The notes under the pieces: model-generated | Told to the model about the DNA's origin: nothing | Database searches by the model: none | Seen by the model: only the letters and a program-made list of their open reading frames with translations | Position numbers and translations under genes: made by a program | In this document: positions 6,239-11,682 of the stretch, in pieces | How positions within the stretch are numbered: position 1 is the stretch's first letter | How the letters are laid out: each line of letters starts with the position of its first letter | DNA from: Alphaproteobacteria bacterium UBA6149 | GTDB taxonomy: Bacteria > Pseudomonadota > Alphaproteobacteria > Rickettsiales > UBA998 | Assembly: GCA_002423155.1 (NCBI GenBank) | Contig: DIUV01000009.1 | Coordinates: 19,547 to 31,228 of the forward strand | Length of the DNA: 11,682 nt | Direction of reading: 5' to 3'

Positions 6239-6529
6239 TTGCTTATTCACTGGAAAGAACGAGCTGAAATAGAAATAGGTGATGTATTAGAATATATCGC
6301 ACAGGGTAACATTACTGCAGCTTATGACGTTTATGAGGCAATCCGTAATCAAGTAAGCTTACTGGGTGAATATCCCAAAATAGGACGAATTGGGCGTATA
6401 AAAGGGACAAGAGAACTTATCATTACGGCAACACCTTACATTGTTGCCTATAGGATTAAAAAAGATAGAGTGGAAATTTTACGCGTCCTGCATGGTTCAC
6501 GAAAATGGAACAAACGCTTTCCTAAATAA
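6239..6529 (+). CDS. Type II toxin of the ParE/RelE family
   Basis: Small basic protein (96 residues) with the ParE/RelE layout: two N-terminal helices (residues about 5-40, WKERAEIEIGDVLEYIAQGN, AAYDVYEAIRNQVSLL), the loop YPKIGRIGRIKGTRELIIT, then the C-terminal beta sheet PYIVAYRIKKDRVEILRVLHGSRKW (about 66-90). The motif RELII...TPYIVAYR...VEILRVLHG-R-W is typical of ParE-type toxins. The family acts either on DNA gyrase or on ribosome-bound mRNA; the target cannot be chosen from sequence. Translation starts at a TTG one base after the antitoxin stop, so synthesis is probably low and coupled to the antitoxin. The module sits between a plus-strand dehydrogenase and the convergent tgt. I see no broken motif, so it is likely functional. 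Confidence 0.9.
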   Translation: MLIHWKERAEIEIGDVLEYIAQGNITAAYDVYEAIRNQVSLLGEYPKIGRIGRIKGTRELIITATPYIVAYRIKKDRVEILRVLHGSRKWNKRFPK

Positions 6530-6539
6530 ACTCCATAGA

Positions 6540-6576
6540 AAAGACTTCTGCGTAATGCTACTGCGCTTAGGTCTTT
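6540..6576. terminator. Candidate bidirectional terminator between toxin gene and tgt
   Basis: AAAGAC (6540-6545) pairs with GTCTTT (6571-6576). Inside, GCG (6550-6552) pairs with CGC (6564-6566) across a small internal loop. On the minus strand the stem is followed by TTTTC, so it better serves tgt, whose last codons and TAA stop (6567-6569) form part of the stem. On the plus strand only GTCTTT follows. Location between convergent genes supports the call. Confidence 0.42.
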
Positions 6577-7694
6577 ACCAAAGGTGCAATATCCCCTCGC
6601 GCCTGACGCTCATGAAATTCCGCCACAAAATCGTCCAAATTACCAGCCGCAATTGCAGCACGCATTTGTTGCATTAGCGATTGATAATAGGTTAAATTAT
6701 GTTGCGTAAGCAAAATACTACCCAGCATTTCATCGGCTTTTACTAAATGATGCAAATAAGCGCGGCTAGTTTGGCTGGCTGGGCAGTCGAGGTCGGCTTG
6801 TAGGGGGCGATGATCTTCTGCGTGGCGGGCATTACGAAGATTTATTTCACCGTTAGCGGTATAAGCACGGGCAAACCGCCCTGAACGAGTGGGGATTACG
6901 CAATCAAACATATCAATTCCCCGCTGCACCGCGCCCACTAAATCCGCAGGTTTCCCCACCCCCATTAAATAACGCGGATGATTTTCTGATAAAGCAGGTA
7001 CCACAATATCCAAGGTTTCAAACATCACCTGTTGCCCCTCACCTACTGCCAGACCGCCCACCGCATAACCATCAAAGCCAATTTCTTGCAGCATTTGGGC
7101 GGATTTTAAGCGCAAATCAGGATACATACTCCCTTGGACGATGCCAAAAGTGCCATAACCTGCGCGGTCAATAAAAGCATTTTTACAACGCTCTGCCCAG
7201 CGCATAGAACGCAGCATAGAATTTTCCGCGGCGCGTTTTTCGCAAGGATATTTAGTGCATTCATCCAGCACCATACTAATATTACTATCTAATAAATACT
7301 GAATCTCCATTGCCCGCTCAGGGGTGAGATTATGCTTACTGCCATCCAAATGCGAACTAAACACTGCCCCTTCTTCGCTTAATTTGCATAAAGCTCCCAG
7401 CGACATAACTTGAAATCCGCCCGAATCGGTCAAAATTGGCTTATCCCAGCCCATAAATTTATGCAAACCACCCAAACGCGCCACGCGCTCTGCCCCAGGG
7501 CGCAGCATTAAATGATAAGTGTTACATAATAATATGTCCGCTCCAGTATCTTTCACCATTTGCGCAGTCATCGCCTTAACCGTGGCAGCGGTTCCCACTG
7601 GCATAAAAGCGGGTGTACGAATATCCCCATGTGCGGTGTGCAAAACCCCTAAACGCGATTTTTTGCACTGTTTTAAAACTTCAAATTTCAACAT
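6567..7694 (-). CDS. tgt: tRNA-guanine transglycosylase (queuosine synthesis), zinc site degraded
   Basis: Exchanges guanine-34 of Asp/Asn/His/Tyr tRNAs for preQ1, the key step of queuosine synthesis. At 375 residues it has family length. TDSGGFQ (89-95) holds the catalytic Asp90 and GIDMFDCV the nucleophile Asp264; they correspond to Asp102 and Asp280 of Zymomonas mobilis Tgt. GGLAVGEG (213-220) has the bacterial preQ1-type Leu-Ala-Val. Also present: CNTYHLMLRPG, YLMGVGKP, PTRSGRFARA and SRAYLHHL. The odd part is the zinc site: the family has C-x-C-x-x-C plus His, but here the positions read Leu302, Cys304, Ser307, with His332 kept and one residue missing just before SRAYL. The gene starts 15 bases after the pilU stop, without a clear Shine-Dalgarno. 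Confidence 0.95.
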   Translation of the reverse strand: MLKFEVLKQCKKSRLGVLHTAHGDIRTPAFMPVGTAATVKAMTAQMVKDTGADILLCNTYHLMLRPGAERVARLGGLHKFMGWDKPILTDSGGFQVMSLGALCKLSEEGAVFSSHLDGSKHNLTPERAMEIQYLLDSNISMVLDECTKYPCEKRAAENSMLRSMRWAERCKNAFIDRAGYGTFGIVQGSMYPDLRLKSAQMLQEIGFDGYAVGGLAVGEGQQVMFETLDIVVPALSENHPRYLMGVGKPADLVGAVQRGIDMFDCVIPTRSGRFARAYTANGEINLRNARHAEDHRPLQADLDCPASQTSRAYLHHLVKADEMLGSILLTQHNLTYYQSLMQQMRAAIAAGNLDDFVAEFHERQARGDIAPLVKT

Positions 7695-7709
7695 TATGAT
7701 TATATATGA

Positions 7710-8837
7710 CTAAAAATCTCTTCTCGCCGCAAAAAATGGCGTACTGCCGAGATTGTTAGGTTTAGATTGCGAAATACGCAAGCGCAAATTTGCAATATTA
7801 TCCGCTTCTTTGAGGGCAACTTCTTCGGTTATGTCTTTGGAAAGCACTAAATCGTATAAAACCTGATCAAAAGTCTGCATCCCACCATTACCATTGGCAT
7901 TATTTCCGCGATTATTTGCCATGATTTCTTTTATTTCCCCAAGTTTTTCCTCGATTATAAGTGTACGGATTAAACCTTCATTTAACATTATTTCGCTCAC
8001 CAAGCTCCGCTCTTTACGTACATTATCCACCAAACGCTGCCCCAAAATTCCCCGGAGATTATTAGCCAAACTCAAACGCATTTGTGCACGGCGCTCTTCA
8101 GGGAAAAAACTTAATATTCGTTCGATAGCATGGTTAGCATTATTTGCATGCAAAGTTGCTAAGCATAAATGCCCCGTTTCTGAGAAGTTAATTGCATGCT
8201 CCATGGTTTCCGCATCGCGAATTTCTCCAATAACAATTAAGTCGGGCTGCTGACGCAGGGCATTCTTTAGCGCCATACCAAAAGAATAAGTATCAATCCC
8301 CACATCACGTTGCGAAATAATGCAGCCTTTATGGTGATGTAAATATTCGATGGGGTCTTCGATAGTAATAATATGTCCTGAACTATTAGCATTACGGTAA
8401 TCCACCATAGATGCCATCGAAGTAGATTTACCACTACCAGTTGCCCCAACCAACAATACCAACCCGCGAGCCTGCATAATTAAATTCTGATAAACCTCTG
8501 GTAGTTTTAGCTCATCCAAAGAAGGTATTTCGGTATTAATACGGCGAATAACTAAAGCATTATGTTGTTGTTGACGATACGCATTAATACGAAAACGCGC
8601 CCTGTCTTGCCAATTAAGCGCGGTATTTAACTCCATAGTATCTTCAAATTCAGGAATTTTATCCGCAGGAATAAGCGTATCTATGCTCGCTTGCAAAAAT
8701 TCATCGTCTAGTGCCTCCATATCCACCGATTGCACCCGTCCTTTGATGCGAAAAGCGGGTGCATGCCCATAGGTTAAATAAAGATCAGATGCTTTATTCA
8801 CCAACATTTCCGCCAATAAATCATTTATATTTTTCAT
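7710..8837 (-). CDS. pilU: Type IV pilus retraction ATPase accessory, PilU
   Basis: Hexameric ATPase at the inner-membrane base of the type IV pilus that assists PilT in pulling pilins back into the membrane. The 375 residues show the N-terminal PAS-like domain (about 1-105; KASDLYLTYGHAPAFRIKG), Walker A GATGSGKST (131-139), the Asp box TIEDPIEY (158-165), Walker B DLIVIGEIRD (199-208) and the His box GHLCLATLHAN (222-232). The C-terminal MQTFDQVLYDL and EADNIANLRLRI are typical of PilU rather than PilT. A short Asn/Gly-rich insertion (NNRGNNANGNGG, 308-319) precedes MQTFDQ. A good Shine-Dalgarno (GGAAGA, 8843-8848) lies before the ATG. It follows pilT by 36 bases and precedes tgt by 15. Confidence 0.93.
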   Translation of the reverse strand: MKNINDLLAEMLVNKASDLYLTYGHAPAFRIKGRVQSVDMEALDDEFLQASIDTLIPADKIPEFEDTMELNTALNWQDRARFRINAYRQQQHNALVIRRINTEIPSLDELKLPEVYQNLIMQARGLVLLVGATGSGKSTSMASMVDYRNANSSGHIITIEDPIEYLHHHKGCIISQRDVGIDTYSFGMALKNALRQQPDLIVIGEIRDAETMEHAINFSETGHLCLATLHANNANHAIERILSFFPEERRAQMRLSLANNLRGILGQRLVDNVRKERSLVSEIMLNEGLIRTLIIEEKLGEIKEIMANNRGNNANGNGGMQTFDQVLYDLVLSKDITEEVALKEADNIANLRLRISQSKPNNLGSTPFFAARRDF

Positions 8838-8873
8838 TATTTTCTTCCAGATTTATTTTAAAAGCCATATTTG

Positions 8874-9968
8874 TTAAAAATAGTTCACACCGCCACTTGG
8901 TTTATTATCAACATGCGTTAAATTATCCACATCTTCCCCTGCACCAACCAAAATATCGCGCACCACCTCGGCAGAAATAGTTCCTGCTTCTAAATATTTG
9001 TATAAACTATCTTTCATAGTAGTCATACCCAGCTTTTGCCCAACTTGAATTACTGAATAAAGCTGCGGAATTTTACCTTCTCGAATTAAGTTACGCACTG
9101 CGGGAGTGCCAAGCATAATCTCATGCGCTGCCACTCGCCCTTCTCCCCCCAAACAAGGCACTAAAGCTTGCGAAATAACTGCCTCTAATGAAACCGATAA
9201 CATTGCTCGCACCATGGGTTTATCATTAGCAGGAAATACGTCAATTATCCTATCCACTGTTTTAGGCGCGGTATTAGTATGCAAAGTTGCCATCACCAAG
9301 TGCCCAGTTTCCGCCGCCGTCATGGCTAGTTGGATGGTTTCTAAATCCCGCAACTCACCAACCAGAATAACATCAGGGTCTTCACGCAAGCAACTCTTTA
9401 AAGCTCGGGCAAAAGAGCGCGTGTGCGACCCCACCTCACGCTGATTGATTAATGATTTTTTGGGCGCATGTACGAACTCTATCGGGTCTTCTACGGTAAT
9501 AATATGCCGATGTTGATGCGTATTAATATAATCAACCATCGCTGCCAAAGTGGTGGATTTACCACTACCTGTCGGCCCGGTAACGAGAATCAAACCTTTA
9601 TGTAATTTGGTAAGTCTTTTTAAAATTTCTGGCGAACCTAATTGGTCTAAAGATTTTATAATCGTAGGAATAGTCCGAAAAACCGCCGCAGGTCCACGTA
9701 AAGTATTAAATGCATTCACCCGAAAACGCATATTATCACTAAAAGACAAAGAAAAATCGATTTCCAAATCCCGCTCATATTCGCGGCGCTGCTCTTCCGT
9801 CATTACCGAAAGCAACATCTGGCGCACATCATTAGGCGCCAAAGTTATGGTATTATTAGTGGGAAACATGCTCCCATTCATCCGCACAATTGGCGGACAA
9901 CCAGCAGATAAATGTAAATCCGATGCCCCTTTTTGATGGGTATATTTCAATAAATCGGTGATTTCCAT
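8874..9968 (-). CDS. pilT: Type IV pilus twitching motility ATPase PilT
   Basis: Main motor that depolymerises the type IV pilus, powering twitching and DNA uptake in many bacteria. From ATG at 9968 it has 364 residues. Features: N-terminal ASDLHLSAGCPPIVRMNG (15-32), RFRVNAF (81-87), Walker A GPTGSGKSTT (131-140), Asp box TVEDPIEFVH (158-167), Walker B DVILVGELRD (199-208), His box GHLVMATLHT (222-231) and VRNLIREGK (291-299), the form here of the PilT AIRNLIRE motif needed for retraction. A TTG at 9980 gives four more residues, but neither start has a clear Shine-Dalgarno; ATG is preferred because it yields the standard MEITDLL start. It lies between the TPR gene (59 bases upstream) and pilU, which supports one operon. 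Confidence 0.95.
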   Translation of the reverse strand: MEITDLLKYTHQKGASDLHLSAGCPPIVRMNGSMFPTNNTITLAPNDVRQMLLSVMTEEQRREYERDLEIDFSLSFSDNMRFRVNAFNTLRGPAAVFRTIPTIIKSLDQLGSPEILKRLTKLHKGLILVTGPTGSGKSTTLAAMVDYINTHQHRHIITVEDPIEFVHAPKKSLINQREVGSHTRSFARALKSCLREDPDVILVGELRDLETIQLAMTAAETGHLVMATLHTNTAPKTVDRIIDVFPANDKPMVRAMLSVSLEAVISQALVPCLGGEGRVAAHEIMLGTPAVRNLIREGKIPQLYSVIQVGQKLGMTTMKDSLYKYLEAGTISAEVVRDILVGAGEDVDNLTHVDNKPSGGVNYF

Positions 9969-10027
9969 ACGATTAACCAATATTTGCTAAACAAAAAATA
10001 AATAAGAATTAGGGGCACAAATGCCAA

Positions 10028-11682
10028 CTATCTGCTATTAGAACGCAAAAAGGTTAATCTTTCCTGAATAGAACGCAAAGGAGCAGGAAGTTCTTCTCCA
10101 CGATAGGCGGCATCCACCAATTCCTGATAAATTTTCATCGCTTCTTGTCTTTCATCCGCATGATCACATAAGATAGCGAGATTATAACGATAAGATATAT
10201 TTTCTGGCGCATAACTAACCGCGCGGCGCATAGTAGTAACCGCTTTTTGTAAATCGCCCAATTTTTCATATAGCAATGCCATCTGAGCAGGAATGGGGCT
10301 AAACCCAGGGTTACGCGCTTCAAGAGCCGACATTTGTCGCAATGCATCTTGTGGCGATTCTTCCCCTACTAATACGAAAAAATTATTTAAAGCATCGCGG
10401 TTATAAGGGTCGATTGCTAATAACTGACCATAATAACGCCGCGCCTCATCCAATAACCCAACCCGATGATAGGTGGTTGCCACCCCAAACAAAGCATCTT
10501 TATTTTGTGGTTCTGCCGAAAGCACAGCTTTATAACTTTCTATCGCCGCCTGTGTGTTGCCAGCCATAAAAGCGTCATAAGCTTTTTCTAATTCATGGCT
10601 CGCATCAAATTTGCGACTTTTTACCTTAATATCAACCCCCACCGCCTCATTAGACTGCCACTCACCTTCGGGAAAAGCTTCGGAATCTTTTTCACGACTA
10701 ACACCAATTTTTTTCAGCTTGGGCTTAGACTTAACGGGAGCATCTAAAGAATTGGGTAAAGAATCAACAATTGCTCGACTCTCTGGCGATAAGCTACTGG
10801 CTGGTGATAAGTTACTGGTTGGTGATAAGTTACTGGTTGGTGATAAGTTACTGGCTGAGGGTAAATTATTGTTAGCTTCAGCACTAGACGAAAATAAGCT
10901 TTTCTGAGCTTTTACATTATTGTCTGGGGATATATCATTTTTCGATACATTATTTTGAAGATTGGCAGCACCATGTTTTTCCAATTTAACTGGCTGATTA
11001 GCCGAAGGAAGCAAATCCGCCGCCGAAGGCAATATTTGCTCAGGAGCAGGTAGTGGCACATTAGTAACGGCAACAGGTTTAACAGATATTGTAGAATCCG
11101 CCAATTTATTATCAATTTTAGGTAAAGCAGAAATAACTTGTGAAGAATTATTTGATTCCAATTTAGGCTGGGGAATATTTTCTTTTGTGTTTTCTTTTGC
11201 TGGTTCAACTAACTTTGTGGGTTCAACTAACGGCGATTTATCCGCAGGAACCGAACTAGTAGGAACATTTCCTCCAACTTCCACTAAAGTTTTTAATTTA
11301 TTAAATAGTGAGTCATCATTTTTAATAAGCTTAATATCTTTTTCAGTCGGCAAAACTATATTGTCATTAGCAGAAACAGGAACAACTTCATTCATAGCCA
11401 CCACTATGGGCTTTGGCAAAGCAGCAGATAAATCCTGCACTGGCTCAATAATTGTAGTAGCAGAAGAAGAGGAAATATCCGGCAGTTCAACATGCTGCTG
11501 CACAACTGCGGGAGCAACATCATTCATAGCAACCACTATGGGCTTTGGCAAAGCCGCCGATAAATCCCGCGCTGGCTCAACAATTGTAGTAGCAGAAGAA
11601 GAGGAAATATCCGGCAGTTCAACATGCTGCTGCACAACTGCGGGAGCAACATCATTTATAGCAACCACTATGGGCTTTGGCA
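10028..11682 (-). CDS. TPR protein with long repeat-rich disordered region (partial, N-terminus beyond window)
   Basis: I do not recognise a named family. The frame is open to the window edge (550 codons visible) and the 132-bp repeats continue past it, so the true start is outside. The first about 120 residues are near-identical 44-residue repeats (PKPIVVAMNDVAPAVVQQH... LSAAL), followed by a degenerate copy. A low-complexity Ser/Pro/Asn/Lys-rich part follows, with the hexapeptide SNLSPT repeated. The last about 190 residues (10031-10606) form tetratricopeptide repeats (AYDAFMAGNTQAAIESYKAVLSAEPQNKDALFGVATTYHRVG and more), ending in a basic tail. TPR proteins of this shape often act as scaffolds. 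Position upstream of pilT and pilU suggests a pilus-assembly role, loosely like MshN; this is inference. No membrane segment is visible in the part present. Confidence 0.8.
   Translation of the reverse strand, partial: PKPIVVAINDVAPAVVQQHVELPDISSSSATTIVEPARDLSAALPKPIVVAMNDVAPAVVQQHVELPDISSSSATTIIEPVQDLSAALPKPIVVAMNEVVPVSANDNIVLPTEKDIKLIKNDDSLFNKLKTLVEVGGNVPTSSVPADKSPLVEPTKLVEPAKENTKENIPQPKLESNNSSQVISALPKIDNKLADSTISVKPVAVTNVPLPAPEQILPSAADLLPSANQPVKLEKHGAANLQNNVSKNDISPDNNVKAQKSLFSSSAEANNNLPSASNLSPTSNLSPTSNLSPASSLSPESRAIVDSLPNSLDAPVKSKPKLKKIGVSREKDSEAFPEGEWQSNEAVGVDIKVKSRKFDASHELEKAYDAFMAGNTQAAIESYKAVLSAEPQNKDALFGVATTYHRVGLLDEARRYYGQLLAIDPYNRDALNNFFVLVGEESPQDALRQMSALEARNPGFSPIPAQMALLYEKLGDLQKAVTTMRRAVSYAPENISYRYNLAILCDHADERQEAMKIYQELVDAAYRGEELPAPLRSIQERLTFLRSNSR
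10785..10856. repeat. Four 18-bp tandem repeats in the TPR gene
   Basis: The unit GGTGATAAGTTACTGGTT occurs four times at 10785-10802, 10803-10820, 10821-10838 and 10839-10856, with only a few base changes in the outer copies. On the coding (minus) strand it encodes the hexapeptide SNLSPT and variants. The length is a multiple of three, so copy number can change without breaking the frame. The array lies in the disordered linker before the TPR domain. Confidence 0.88.
11391..11682. repeat. 132-bp tandem repeats in the TPR gene, running off the window
   Basis: Two full units (11391-11522 and 11523-11654) and the start of a third (11655 to the edge) repeat with a period of 132 bases, 44 codons. 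By hand comparison the two full units differ at 6 positions, all in one half; roughly the last 75 bases are identical. A decayed copy seems to precede them (coding-strand protein AMNEVVPVSANDN). The total number of copies is unknown because the array continues beyond the window. Confidence 0.92.

Noticed and set aside
5779..6529. Mobile element boundaries around the toxin-antitoxin module
   Set aside because: No terminal inverted repeats, target duplication, integrase or transposase is visible, and base composition by eye is like that of the neighbours.
6567..7694. tgt as a pseudogene because of its missing zinc cysteines
   Set aside because: The frame is full length, both catalytic aspartates and the substrate motifs are intact, and there is no frameshift or internal stop; reported as an unusual enzyme instead.
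9550..9936. Plus-strand open frame of 128 codons opposite pilT
   Set aside because: It is antisense to the Walker A region and N-terminal domain of PilT and has no protein-like features of its own.
10785..10856. Possible CRISPR array
   Set aside because: The units are directly adjacent with no spacers, are only 18 bp, and lie in frame within a coding gene.
10611..10907. Plus-strand open frame with repeated GDKLLV motifs
   Set aside because: It is the antisense reading of the 18-bp repeats in the TPR gene; the minus frame is long, has TPR signatures and explains the repeats.

Overview
The window (about 11.7 kb, moderately AT-rich) looks like chromosomal DNA of an alphaproteobacterium. Two things point there. 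The visible N-terminal part of DNA polymerase III delta' has the alphaproteobacterial style (FGHARVEELLL, GKRGIGKASMAYRLAKFLLA, then LVLEPAFDEKKGKYKSEIPV). The gene order mltB-rlpA-dac-tmk-holB is also typical of that class. The low G+C and the presence of both pilT and pilU suggest an uncultured or less-studied lineage; I cannot name the genus.

Left part (1-4337, all minus strand): a compact cell-wall/replication cluster read leftward. It starts at a promoter near 4363-4391 and runs through mltB (GH103 lytic transglycosylase), rlpA (SPOR-domain septal lytic transglycosylase lipoprotein), a PBP5-type D-Ala-D-Ala carboxypeptidase, tmk (thymidylate kinase) and holB (clamp-loader delta', cut by the window edge). 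Junctions overlap or nearly touch, except for a 147-bp gap between dac and tmk that holds a large palindromic element.

Middle part (4402-6529, plus strand): an AraM/EgsA-type sn-glycerol-1-phosphate dehydrogenase, then a 192-bp non-coding stretch ending in three 16-bp tandem repeats, then a two-gene toxin-antitoxin module. The module has a long antitoxin of the 'ParC partition-associated' type and a ParE/RelE toxin that starts with TTG.

Right part (6567-11682, minus strand): a leftward cluster of a TPR protein with a long, repeat-rich disordered region (N-terminus beyond the window), pilT, pilU and tgt. PilT and PilU power type IV pilus retraction; the TPR protein probably belongs to the same machine. 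Tgt (tRNA-guanine transglycosylase) has its active-site residues but lacks two of the three cysteines of the family zinc site.

No wholly new system is evident. The points most worth checking are the degraded zinc site of Tgt, the repeat-bearing leader of the toxin-antitoxin operon, the near-identical 132-bp repeats in the pilus-linked TPR gene, and the palindromic element at 1076-1156. No tRNA, rRNA, CRISPR array or insertion sequence was recognised.
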